Assembly (NCBI RefSeq): GCF_900115715.1
Contig: NZ_FOXM01000020.1
Coordinates: 1-52,631 of the forward strand
Length of the DNA: 52,631 nt
Origin: Geopseudomonas sagittaria
Lineage (GTDB): Bacteria > Pseudomonadota > Gammaproteobacteria > Pseudomonadales > Pseudomonadaceae
Direction of reading: 5' to 3'
In this document: one piece after another, positions 16,355 through 24,779 of the stretch
How the letters are laid out: each line of letters opens with the position of its first letter
How positions within the stretch are numbered: position 1 is the stretch's first letter
Notes under the pieces: model-generated
Databases searched by the model: none
Told to the model about the DNA's origin: nothing
What the model saw: only the letters and a program-made list of their open reading frames with translations
Made by a program: the position numbers and the translations under genes

Positions 16355-17365
16355 TTATTGGCAGTTGGCCCTGTATCTGGGAAAGAATTTCGTGTCGGCA
16401 GATACCTCTCGAGAGAGACTTTCATATTCATCCGGATTGATGATTATCTTGAGCGTTCTGAATTCCTTGATGTATTTGGAGAACCCTGCCTTGAACATGA
16501 ACAGGGAGTCTTCATTGCAGCCCAGACCCCCGCCCAGACAGAAGTACTTGTAGCCCAGACGGGAGGCGTCCTTTCTGACGGTATCGAACATCAGCTTGGT
16601 CGGGGCCAGGCTGCCGAAGCCGGGGGCCGTGCCGCCGAGATGGTACTGAACGAATTCGCCACAGAAGACGAAGATGCCGCTGCAGATGACGGAGCCGTCC
16701 AGCGTGCAGGAGTAGATGCGGGCGTCGAAGGACTTTGCGTCCAGCAGGCGCCGATAGTAGTTTTCCGAGAAGAAGTAGTAGGGCGCGGCATCCAGCGATT
16801 TCATGGTGGCCTCGTAGTTTTCCACGAAGTCGGCAAGATCTTTTGCTGAATTGCTCTGTTGGCAGCTGACGCCAATTCTTTCGAGTTTCCTGATATCCCT
16901 TTTGTGGTTGGTGCGGTATTCGCTGACCTGCTCCTCTTCGGTTCGGTCGAGGCGAATGATGACGACCCGGCCAGACCGCTGGAAAAGGTCCTCGCCAAGG
17001 ATTTCTGGGGTGACGAGCGGGTGACAGCGGGAAAACAGGCTGACATATCCCTGCTGGTAAAGATATGAAGTGAAATAGTCCCAGAAGCGGGGGATTTCTG
17101 TCCGGCCTATCTCCCCGTAGATCAGCGGCGATGGGTAGCCATAGACGGAGGTCAAATCCTTCAAGGGAGAGTCTTTGATGCTGCGCGCGAGCAGGGGAAA
17201 GAGTACTCCGCCATGCTCGAGCCGGATGTCGAACAGCACTGGATCGCCCTCGCCATTCAGACTGGAGAGCTGGTGGAAATCCATGGTGTGGTAAAAATCA
17301 TGGCGAGGGGCTTTTGACAGGGATTTTTCCCAGTCGGCCTTGCCAGAGATCTCGATGATATCCAT
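16355..17365 (-). CDS. FemAB/BioF2-like GNAT acyltransferase, divergent copy
   Basis: 336 aa, cytoplasmic. It has the FemAB-like core: 'TNHKRDIRKLERIGVSCQ', 'FVENYEATMKSLDAAPYYFF', 'GSVICSGIFVFCGEFVQYHL' and the C-terminal 'LGYKYFCLGGGLGCNEDSLF...FKAGFSKY'. That last block is common in polysaccharide-locus acetyltransferases of the FemAB superfamily. It is clearly different from the two similar copies at 10538 and 26147. Lower GC and more AT-rich codons than neighbouring wbp genes suggest separate acquisition. It lies between the phosphoglycosyl transferase and wbpE (37-bp gap). Donor and acceptor are unknown; N-acylation or aminoacylation of an amino sugar is plausible. Confidence 0.78.
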   Translation of the reverse strand: MDIIEISGKADWEKSLSKAPRHDFYHTMDFHQLSSLNGEGDPVLFDIRLEHGGVLFPLLARSIKDSPLKDLTSVYGYPSPLIYGEIGRTEIPRFWDYFTSYLYQQGYVSLFSRCHPLVTPEILGEDLFQRSGRVVIIRLDRTEEEQVSEYRTNHKRDIRKLERIGVSCQQSNSAKDLADFVENYEATMKSLDAAPYYFFSENYYRRLLDAKSFDARIYSCTLDGSVICSGIFVFCGEFVQYHLGGTAPGFGSLAPTKLMFDTVRKDASRLGYKYFCLGGGLGCNEDSLFMFKAGFSKYIKEFRTLKIIINPDEYESLSREVSADTKFFPRYRANCQ

Positions 17366-17417
17366 GACGTTGCGGCCCGTTGAGCAAACTTTGCGGTTTT
17401 CAATGCAGGGGGGGCGG

Positions 17418-18011
17418 CTATTTGGAGCCGGTGAACTTTGGCATCGTCGCTTCGCCCGCGGCGCTGATGCCTTCGCGCACCATGACCTTGGCGAGCGTCA
17501 GGCAGATGATCTTCAGGTCCAGCCAGAAGGACTGGTGGTCCACGTACCAGATATCCAGGCGGAACTTGTCTTCCCAGCTCAGAGCATTGCGGCCGTTGAC
17601 CTGGGCCCAGCCGGTGACGCCGGGGCGCACCGCATGACGGCGAAATTGCTCGGGGCTGTACAGCGGCAGGTACTCCATCAGCAGCGGGCGCGGGCCGACC
17701 AGGCTCATGTCGCCCTTGAGCACGTTCCACAGCTCCGGCAGTTCGTCCAGGCTGCTGGCACGCAGGAAGCTGCCGAACGGCGTCATGCGCTCGCCATCCG
17801 GCAGCGGGTCGCCGTGGGCATCCACGGCGTCGCGCATGCTGCGGAACTTGATGATTTCGAACGGCTTGCCGTCGCGGCCGGGGCGCAGCTGTCGAAACAG
17901 CACCGGGGAACCGAGCTTGCGACGGATCTGCCAGGCGACGATGGCGATGACCGGGGCGAGCAGCAACAGGCCGCAGGCGGCCGCGACGATATCGAACAGA
18001 CGCTTGAGCAT
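17418..18011 (-). CDS. Initiating phosphoglycosyl transferase (PglC/WcaJ catalytic-domain type)
   Basis: 197 aa. A single N-terminal re-entrant membrane segment ('LFDIVAAACGLLLLAPVIAI') is followed by the bacterial sugar-transferase motifs 'FEIIKFRSMRDA', the catalytic 'SLDELPELWNVLKGDMSLVG', 'PRPL' and 'RPGVTGWAQVNGRN'. The short, monotopic form resembles PglC, which puts a bacillosamine phosphate on undecaprenyl phosphate; longer WbaP/WcaJ proteins carry extra helices. It probably attaches the first sugar of the repeat unit, perhaps one made by WbpM (inference). The ATG overlaps the stop of the upstream GT4 gene (TGATG), indicating translational coupling. Confidence 0.9.
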   Translation of the reverse strand: MLKRLFDIVAAACGLLLLAPVIAIVAWQIRRKLGSPVLFRQLRPGRDGKPFEIIKFRSMRDAVDAHGDPLPDGERMTPFGSFLRASSLDELPELWNVLKGDMSLVGPRPLLMEYLPLYSPEQFRRHAVRPGVTGWAQVNGRNALSWEDKFRLDIWYVDHQSFWLDLKIICLTLAKVMVREGISAAGEATMPKFTGSK

Positions 18012-19135
18012 CAGATTCCCATCTCCTGCAGCATCACCGTATTGACCCGGTGCACGTCGTATTTCTCTTCGGCAATCTGCCGCGCCCGTGCTCCCATGCG
18101 GGCGGCCAGCTCGGGCTCTTCGATGAAGCGCTGCATGGCGCCCACCAGCTCGTCCACCGCCTTGACCGGCACCAGAAAGCCGTTGTCGCCATCGACCACC
18201 GTCTCGCGGCAACCGGGGGCGTCGGTGGTGATGATGGCGCGGCCCATGGCCATGGCCTCCAGCACCGTGCGCGGTGTGCCTTCGTGATAGGAGGGCAGGA
18301 CATAGACCGTGCAGGCGGCAATCGCGGGACGCACGTCGCTCAGGCGACCGAGATAGTTGCAGGTGCCATCCGCCACCCAGGCATCCAGCTCCTGCTGGGC
18401 GATGGCATCGGGATTCTCGTCGATCCAGCCGACCAGGCTGAATACGGCGTCCGGATAGCGGGCGCGAATGCGCCGGGCCGCTGCGGCGTACTCGCGCACG
18501 CCCTTGTCGCGGAGCAGGCGGGCGATCAGCAGAAAGTGTGGCGCCTTGGGTAGCGGCGCGACCTCGTATTCGGCCACGTCGACGCCGGAACCGTTGACTA
18601 CCACCGAGGGCGTCGCCGGCGGGAGAATCCCCAGGGAGCGGAACAGCGCCTGATCGTCGGGGTTCTGCAGGAACACCTTGTGGGTGCAGCGCAGCGCCAG
18701 GGCGTACAGCGGTTGCACCAGCGAGCGTAGCCGGCTGCGGCTATCGCCTTCGTCGACCTCGCTCTGGAACAGGTAGCCGAGCCCGGTCACCAGGGCAAAG
18801 CGCTGCGGAACCTGGGCCAGCAGGGCGGCCAGCGAACCGTAGATCACCGGCTTGATGGTGTAGCCCAGCACGAATTGCGGATGGATGCGCCGCATCAGCT
18901 GCCACAGGTGCAGCAGGGTGGTTGCGTCGGCCAGGGGGTTGGTGCCGGTGCGGCGCAGGGGGATGTCATGCACCTGGATGCCCCGGGCTTCCAGGCGCTG
19001 GCGCATGAGGCTGTCTGCCGGCAGATCCGGTGCGGCGACATGCACGCTGAGGCCGCGGGCGAGCAGGGCATCCAGCAGCGGGCCGCGGAAGCTGAGGATC
19101 GAGTCGGCGAAACTAGCGATGAGCAGAAAGGTCAT
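18011..19135 (-). CDS. GT4-family glycosyltransferase
   Basis: 374 aa, GT-B fold. N-terminal 'LLIASFADSILSFRGPLLDAL' and 'VLGYTIKPVIYGSLAA'; C-terminal donor site 'YVLPSYHEGTPRTVLEAMA' and 'GCRETVVDGDNGFLVP', with the E-x7-E motif of family 4. The layout resembles PglA-type transferases that add the second sugar next to a PglC-like initiating enzyme. It overlaps asnB by 23 bp upstream and the phosphoglycosyl transferase by 1 bp downstream. Cytoplasmic face of the inner membrane. Specificity cannot be read from sequence. Confidence 0.9.
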   Translation of the reverse strand: MTFLLIASFADSILSFRGPLLDALLARGLSVHVAAPDLPADSLMRQRLEARGIQVHDIPLRRTGTNPLADATTLLHLWQLMRRIHPQFVLGYTIKPVIYGSLAALLAQVPQRFALVTGLGYLFQSEVDEGDSRSRLRSLVQPLYALALRCTHKVFLQNPDDQALFRSLGILPPATPSVVVNGSGVDVAEYEVAPLPKAPHFLLIARLLRDKGVREYAAAARRIRARYPDAVFSLVGWIDENPDAIAQQELDAWVADGTCNYLGRLSDVRPAIAACTVYVLPSYHEGTPRTVLEAMAMGRAIITTDAPGCRETVVDGDNGFLVPVKAVDELVGAMQRFIEEPELAARMGARARQIAEEKYDVHRVNTVMLQEMGI

Positions 19136-21101
19136 GGTGCTGGTTCTCCGCGAGCCAGGCCTGGAACATCAGCACATCCCACAGGTGATGCTGCCAGTTG
19201 CGCCGCCCGCTCAGGTGTTCGGTCCACATTTGGCGGATCGGTGCGGGGTGGAAGTAGCCTTCCTGGCGCAGGCGTCCCTCATTGAGCAGATGTTCCGCCC
19301 AGTCGCGCAGCGGGCCGCGCAGCCAGCTGTCCAGCGGAATGCTGAAGCCCTGCTTGGGGCGCTCGATCAGCTGCTGCGGAATATGGCGGTACAGCACCTG
19401 GCGCAGCAGCCATTTGCCCTGCCCCTGGCGGATCTTCAGATCCAGCGGCATGCGCCAGGCCAGCTCGACCACGCGGTGGTCGAGCATCGGCACGCGGGTT
19501 TCCAGGCTAGTGGCCATGGCCGCGCGATCGACTTTGACCAGGATGTCGTCGGTCATGTAGGTCTGCGTATCCATGGCCATCATCCAGTGCTCGAAGCTGT
19601 CGCTGTGCGGCCAGGCCGCCGGCGTGGTCAGCTGGGTCTGCGGCTCGCGGGCACCGATGACGATGCTGGCGGGGTCCTTCCAGTGGCTGGTGAGCTGGTG
19701 AAAGAAGGCTTGCTCGTCGGACAGGGCCAGTACGTCGGCCAGTTTCTGCGCCTTGTCGCCGGGGATGGCGAGATGCAGGCGTTTGGGCAGCAGTGGTTTG
19801 GCCAGGGCGAACAGGCGGTCCCAGGTGGCGGGCGGCAGGGCGCGCAGCATGCCGGCCGCGGCATGCCGGGCGAAGAGCGGCAGGCGCTGCATCCGGCTCC
19901 ACACCTTGCGCGCACTGAGATAGCGGTTGTAGCCGCCGAACAGTTCGTCGCCACCGTCGCCACTCAAGGCCACCGTCACGTGCTGGCGCGCCATCTGGCT
20001 GACCAGGAAGGTGGGGATCTGCGAACTGTCGCTGAACGGCTCGCAATACATCGTCGGCAGGCGCGGGATCACCGCCAGCGCGTCCTTGGGGTGGACATAC
20101 AGTTCGGTATGCTCGGTGCCCAGATGGCGGGCGACGGCCTTGGCGTGCGCCGCCTCGTCATAGCCGCCCTCGTCGAAGCCGATGGTGAAGGTGCGGATCG
20201 GTTGATGGCTCTGTGCCTGCATCAGCGCGGCGATGGTGCTGCTGTCCGTGCCGCCACTGAGGAAGGCGCCGAGGGGGACATCGGCCAGCATCTGCTCGCC
20301 GATGCTGGCCGAGAGGCGGCTGTGCAGCAGATCGACGGCCTCGTCCGGGCTGCCGCTGAAGGGATCGGCCAGCCCCCGCTGCACCGCATCGTTCAGGCGC
20401 CAGTAGGCCTGCGGCTGCGCGGCGCGGGCAGAGGAGCTGCCGTGCAGCGGAATGTTGATGAAGTGACCGGGCAGCAGCTTGGCGATGCCTTGATAGATGC
20501 TGTACGGGGCGGGAATGCAGTTGTGCCGCAGCAGCAGGGTCAGTGCATTGCGGTCGACAGCGCCACGAAACGCCGGGTGGGCCTTGAGTGCCTTGAGTTC
20601 GGAGCCGAACAGCAGCGTATCGCCCTGCCAGCCGTAGTACAGCGGCTTTTCGCCCATGCGATCGCGTGCCAGGGTGAGCCGCCTGTCCCGGCGATCCCAC
20701 AGGGCGATGGCGAACATGCCCACGCAGGCTTGCAGGGTCTTCTCGATGCCCCAGGCGGCAAAGCAGGCCAGCAGGGTTTCGGTATCGGCATGTCCGCACC
20801 AGGGAGGATCCTTGCCCTCGTCGGTCAGTTGGCTGCGCAGGTCACGGTGGTTGTAGATCTCGCCGTTGAAGGCGATGACATAACGCTCGCAGGCCGAATG
20901 CATCGGCTGGTGGCCGGCCGGGGAGAGGTCAAGGATCGACAGGCGGCGATGGCCGAGGGCCAGGTTGTGCGCGTGGTCCAGCCATACGCCGCCATCATCC
21001 GGTCCACGGTTGCGCAGGGTATCGGCCATGCGCCAGGCGATGCCGGCCGAGGCGCTGGTATCGGCAGTTTCAGCTGACCAGAAACCGGTTATGCCACACA
21101 T
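19113..21101 (-). CDS. Asparagine synthetase-like glutamine amidotransferase (WbpS-like)
   Basis: 662 aa. The start Met is followed by the catalytic Cys2 ('MCGITGFW'), as needed for the class II glutaminase domain ('RRLSILDLSPAGHQPM', 'FNGEIYNHRDLR'). The synthetase domain has the ATP loop 'FLSGGTDSSTIAAL' and 'VALSGDGGDELFGGYNRY'. AsnB homologues in O-antigen and exopolysaccharide loci, such as WbpS of P. aeruginosa O6, are linked to amidation of uronic acids. With an acidic-sugar pathway in the same operon, amidation of a hexosaminuronic acid is the likely role (inference). The 21101 start is fixed by Cys2; it overlaps the wzy-like gene by 13 bp. Confidence 0.9.
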   Translation of the reverse strand: MCGITGFWSAETADTSASAGIAWRMADTLRNRGPDDGGVWLDHAHNLALGHRRLSILDLSPAGHQPMHSACERYVIAFNGEIYNHRDLRSQLTDEGKDPPWCGHADTETLLACFAAWGIEKTLQACVGMFAIALWDRRDRRLTLARDRMGEKPLYYGWQGDTLLFGSELKALKAHPAFRGAVDRNALTLLLRHNCIPAPYSIYQGIAKLLPGHFINIPLHGSSSARAAQPQAYWRLNDAVQRGLADPFSGSPDEAVDLLHSRLSASIGEQMLADVPLGAFLSGGTDSSTIAALMQAQSHQPIRTFTIGFDEGGYDEAAHAKAVARHLGTEHTELYVHPKDALAVIPRLPTMYCEPFSDSSQIPTFLVSQMARQHVTVALSGDGGDELFGGYNRYLSARKVWSRMQRLPLFARHAAAGMLRALPPATWDRLFALAKPLLPKRLHLAIPGDKAQKLADVLALSDEQAFFHQLTSHWKDPASIVIGAREPQTQLTTPAAWPHSDSFEHWMMAMDTQTYMTDDILVKVDRAAMATSLETRVPMLDHRVVELAWRMPLDLKIRQGQGKWLLRQVLYRHIPQQLIERPKQGFSIPLDSWLRGPLRDWAEHLLNEGRLRQEGYFHPAPIRQMWTEHLSGRRNWQHHLWDVLMFQAWLAENQHHDLSAHR

Positions 21102-22228
21102 GATCTGGCAATCCCTTGTTGATCTTTGATGTACTGAAAGAGGAAGAAGAGCGTGACCCAGAAGATCGGGTGGCGGGCCACGAAGTGGAAGAGGGTGAAG
21201 CCGATCAGGCCAACGGTGCAGGCGAAGACCAGCTTCTGGTCGAGCCGGTAGACATCGATGGCCCACTTGACCGGAAAGAAGTAGATCGCGACAAATCCGA
21301 GCAGCCCGCCGACCGACAGTATGTCGATCGGGGTGCTATGGGCCTCCGAGCCTTGGAAGGGGGCGTAGATCCCCGAGAAATTGCCCGCCCCATTGCCCAG
21401 CATGAAGCTCAACGGGGTGTCGAGCCATGCCCTGATGCCGTTGAGGTAGAGGGTGATCCGCGAACCCCCTTCGTCGGCGACCGACCACTGCTTGCCGAGC
21501 ATGTTCGCGATGTCCTCGAGGAACCAGACACCGAGGATGACCGCGAGAATCATGGCCAAGGGCGCCGCCAGCATGAAGAAGCGGCTGGGAATGATGAGGG
21601 TAAGCAGCAGAATGCCCAGGGTTATGCCCGCATAGGCCAAATAGGCATCGGAGAGGCTGGCGATGCCGAAGAAAACCAGGATGCCGATGCAGGCGGACTT
21701 CAGCAGTGGGTGGGTGATGTGGATGGCGGCAATCAGGGTCAGGCAGACGACGTACAAGGCCAACTGGTTCGGGTTTTTTGCGCCACCGGTAAAGCGGATT
21801 TGCGAGTACCAAGCGCTGTTGTCGCCAAACAGATACTGCAGTGAAACCAGGGCGATGGTGATGCCGATGGTCAGAATCGCGATTTCTCGGGTTTTCGACG
21901 CTTGCGTGGCAAGTGCAAAGGTTGTGAACGCGCACAGCAGATAGGCAAATAGATCCCTGAATTCCGCGCCATGGGTGCCGTAGTAGGTGTTGAGGGCTGT
22001 CACCGGGAGCAGAACCGTCAGGAGGTAGATCAGTGCCAGCAGCGGCAGCGGATGATCACTGAGTGCTGGCGTTCTGGCCGGTGTGGCAAAGCAGCTGGCT
22101 ATCGAGAAAATGATGAACAGCGCCAGGCCTATTTCGCCCACGCCAATTCCGTCCGACAGTCTGTAGTTGGTCTGCAGAACCAGGGAGATTGCCGTGGCGA
22201 TCAGGAAGCTGGGAATTATGGTTTTCAT
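21089..22228 (-). CDS. Wzy-like polymerase / O-antigen ligase family membrane protein
   Basis: 379 aa with about ten membrane helices and the O-antigen ligase/polymerase domain signs 'SQIRFTGGAKNPNQLALY', a large periplasmic loop with 'FMLGNGAGNFSG' and then 'EAHSTPIDILSVGGLLG', which carries the His and nearby residues conserved in this family. Likely polymerises flipped repeat units; WaaL-like ligase activity cannot be excluded, though the operon has no other polymerase candidate. GC is visibly lower than in wbp genes, as is usual for wzy. The 103-bp gap upstream holds nothing recognisable. Confidence 0.82.
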   Translation of the reverse strand: MKTIIPSFLIATAISLVLQTNYRLSDGIGVGEIGLALFIIFSIASCFATPARTPALSDHPLPLLALIYLLTVLLPVTALNTYYGTHGAEFRDLFAYLLCAFTTFALATQASKTREIAILTIGITIALVSLQYLFGDNSAWYSQIRFTGGAKNPNQLALYVVCLTLIAAIHITHPLLKSACIGILVFFGIASLSDAYLAYAGITLGILLLTLIIPSRFFMLAAPLAMILAVILGVWFLEDIANMLGKQWSVADEGGSRITLYLNGIRAWLDTPLSFMLGNGAGNFSGIYAPFQGSEAHSTPIDILSVGGLLGFVAIYFFPVKWAIDVYRLDQKLVFACTVGLIGFTLFHFVARHPIFWVTLFFLFQYIKDQQGIARSCVA

Positions 22229-22331
22229 CGTGGCCGAGACTCGGTTCGGTGAGTATGGGGCAGCCGCGTTTGGTGGTTTTCAGTGCAGGCAATGTGGGGT
22301 TGCCAAGGGAAGGTTGTTGCCGGTTTTCTAA

Positions 22332-23591
22332 TTAGATGGTCTGGCAGCAGTCGGATGCACCTTTGGCTGGTGCAGTCAGTGCCTTTATTGAAGCGAGCAG
22401 TTGGTTTTTCGATATTTCCGAGTAATCGACGGCCTGTTGCAGAGGTAGTGCCTGCTTGCCGGTGATGATCTGCTCGAACTCCTCGAGCGTGAGCAGGCGG
22501 TTGTGTTTTTTCAGGATTCTGTATATTTCCGAGTGCTCGTCGGGGCCGATCAGGAGGATCGGCTTGGTGGTGGCGAGATACTCGAAGATTTTTCCGGTCA
22601 ATACCCCACGGGCTTCCGGTGCGGGTGATTCGAGCAGCACGAGGATGTCGGATTGCAGTTGCAGGTCGATGGATGCCTGCCTTGAGAGCGCACCCTTGAA
22701 ATCGACAAATTCGCTGGCGTCGAGGTGGCGGGCTATTTCAAGGAGATTCCCCGGGTTTTTCGAGGCCACGCAAAATTTCACTGCACTTGTTTCGATCCTG
22801 TTGGCGCGCTGGAGTGTGGTCAGCAGTTGCAGCAGCGGGGCGGGATCCCGCCAGCCATTGTTGATGGTGCCCGTGTAGCACAGGGTGAGCGGGGCCGCGG
22901 AATTGCCGGGGGTGGGCGCCGCTGTTTTATCCAGCCTGGCCGGGCAGTTGTATATCAGCTGGGTCTTTGCCTGGCCGAGGGTCTTGTCCAGTTCTTCCTG
23001 CAGGCCCTGGCTGACAGTCGAGACGACCTCTGCTCGGTTCAGGGCTCTTTTTTCCAGGTATCTCTCCAGTTTCGAGAGCAGCGGCAAGCCTGTCGAAATG
23101 TGGTTGCCGACCCACAGGTCACGAAAGTCGACCCAGAGTTTTGTCCTGGGGTTGTTCAGGCAATAGAGAAGCGCAATGACGATGCTGATGTAGGGGCTGT
23201 GGGTCGCGATGACCAGGTCGGGGCGGATCCTTTTCAGTTCGCCATAGGCCGATGGCAGCCAGAAATCGAACAGACAGGGCATCCGGTAAACAAGGGCTCC
23301 GGAGGAGGTTTTCTTGTCGTTGCCCTGGGGCTTGGCGAGCCTGGGGTTTTGCGCCTTGTCGGACCGGGCTTTTTTCCGGTAGGCATTGAGCGCCTCGATG
23401 ATCCTGATGGGCAACGACCGGGTGCGCGAGATCCGATAGCTGCAGTCGCCGCTATCATCCGGCGCGTTGGCGGCACGGGTGACGACATGGACTTCGTGCT
23501 CCTGGGCGAGCCAGGTCGCCCAGTTTTCCGGCCGGATCGATCCGACCGCCTCGTCTGGTCGGAAGTGGAAGGCGAGTAGGGCGATTCTCAT
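22332..23591 (-). CDS. Glycosyltransferase, GT4-like (WbuB type)
   Basis: 419 aa. 'MRIALLAFHFRPDEAVGSIR' is the N-terminal loop of GT-B transferases acting on nucleotide-amino sugars. It is followed by 'WATWLAQEHEVHVVTRAA', 'DLVIATHSPY', 'LWVDFRDLWVGNH' and a C-terminal donor region 'DILVLLESPAPEARGVLTGKIFEYLATTKPILLIG'-like block. It overlaps wbpI by 4 bp (ATGA), so epimerase and transferase are coupled. This supports, but does not prove, transfer of the WbpI product. Lower GC than neighbours. Confidence 0.85.
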   Translation of the reverse strand: MRIALLAFHFRPDEAVGSIRPENWATWLAQEHEVHVVTRAANAPDDSGDCSYRISRTRSLPIRIIEALNAYRKKARSDKAQNPRLAKPQGNDKKTSSGALVYRMPCLFDFWLPSAYGELKRIRPDLVIATHSPYISIVIALLYCLNNPRTKLWVDFRDLWVGNHISTGLPLLSKLERYLEKRALNRAEVVSTVSQGLQEELDKTLGQAKTQLIYNCPARLDKTAAPTPGNSAAPLTLCYTGTINNGWRDPAPLLQLLTTLQRANRIETSAVKFCVASKNPGNLLEIARHLDASEFVDFKGALSRQASIDLQLQSDILVLLESPAPEARGVLTGKIFEYLATTKPILLIGPDEHSEIYRILKKHNRLLTLEEFEQIITGKQALPLQQAVDYSEISKNQLLASIKALTAPAKGASDCCQTI

Positions 23592-24646
23592 CGGATGCTC
23601 CGGGCAATCAGGGGGGCACTCTCGCCGTTGCCGTACAGGCCATCGATGCCGGCGGGGAACTGACAGGACTTGATGTGGGCCATGATGGCCTCGGGGCTAT
23701 GCCCGGCGATCAGGTTGCAGCCGTGGCTGACCAGTTCGACCCACTCGGTCTCGCCGCGCAGGGTGACGCAGGGCTTGCGGTGGAAGTAGGCCTCTTTCTG
23801 CACTCCACCCGAGTCGGTGGCAATCAGTTTGCAGTGGGCCTCGAGCCAGGCCATTTCCAGATAGCCGACAGGGTCGACTGCCCGGATGTTGGCCGGCAGC
23901 CGGAGCGCCATGCTCTCGAGTTTGCCGCGCGTCCTGGGGTGCAGGGGGAGGATCACCGGCAGCTCGCTGCCTTCCAGGCCCGCGAGGATTCCACGCAGGC
24001 AGATGGGGTCGTCGGTGTTTTCCGCACGATGGATGGTGCAGAGCACGAAGGCGTCGATCGGGATGTCGAGCGCGTCGAACCAAGCCGGCTTGCGCGCGCG
24101 CGCCTGGTAGTAGAGGGCGGCGTCGTACATGACATCACCGACCACCCGGATGCTGTCCGGCTCGACACCTTCGCGGAGCAGGTTGGCACGGGCAATGTCG
24201 GTGGGGGCGAACAGCAGGCTGGCAAGGTGGTCGGTCAGCACGCGATTGATTTCTTCCGGCATGCGCCGGTTGAACGAGCGCAGGCCCGCTTCGATATGGG
24301 CGACCGGGACATGCTGCTTCGCGGCGGCCAGCGCGCCGGCCAGGGTGCTGTCGGTATCGCCGTAGACCAGCGTCCAGTCGGGCTTTTCGCTCAGCAGCAG
24401 CTCCTCGATCTTTTCGAGCATGCGCCCGGTGTTTTGGCCGTGCGTGCCGCCGCCGATACCGAGGTTGTAATCCGGCCGCGGAATGTGCAGTTCCTCGAAG
24501 AAGACCTCCGACATGTTGGTGTCGTAGTGCTGGCCGGTGTGCACGAGGATTTCGCGAACATCCGGCCGGTGTTCGGACAAGGCCCGGGACACCACGGCGG
24601 CCTTGATGAACTGGGGGCGAGCGCCGATGACGGTCAGTATTTTCAT
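23588..24646 (-). CDS. wbpI: UDP-GlcNAc3NAcA 2-epimerase WbpI
   Basis: 352 aa, non-hydrolysing UDP-GlcNAc 2-epimerase family: 'MKILTVIGARPQFIKAA', 'VHTGQHYDTNMSEVFFEEL', 'VYGDTDSTLAGALAA', 'HIEAGLRSFNRRMPEEINR', 'TDSGGVQKEAYF' and 'GETEWVELV'. The length equals P. aeruginosa WbpI (354 aa) rather than WecB (~376), and the full WbpA/B/D/E set is present, so it most likely converts UDP-GlcNAc3NAcA to UDP-ManNAc3NAcA. A WecB-like reaction on UDP-GlcNAc is the alternative. The gap 24647-24779 upstream is empty. Confidence 0.88.
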   Translation of the reverse strand: MKILTVIGARPQFIKAAVVSRALSEHRPDVREILVHTGQHYDTNMSEVFFEELHIPRPDYNLGIGGGTHGQNTGRMLEKIEELLLSEKPDWTLVYGDTDSTLAGALAAAKQHVPVAHIEAGLRSFNRRMPEEINRVLTDHLASLLFAPTDIARANLLREGVEPDSIRVVGDVMYDAALYYQARARKPAWFDALDIPIDAFVLCTIHRAENTDDPICLRGILAGLEGSELPVILPLHPRTRGKLESMALRLPANIRAVDPVGYLEMAWLEAHCKLIATDSGGVQKEAYFHRKPCVTLRGETEWVELVSHGCNLIAGHSPEAIMAHIKSCQFPAGIDGLYGNGESAPLIARSIR

Positions 24647-24779
24647 GGATCATGCCCTGGGATACTGGATTCGAGTGGTTGTCGATCGGGGCAGTCAGCC
24701 CATTTGCTGCGGCACTGGCGGGGCGCGGCTCAAGCAGGTGATGAACGGTGGCGGCTGATGGCGCGGGCCTGGGCAGGCA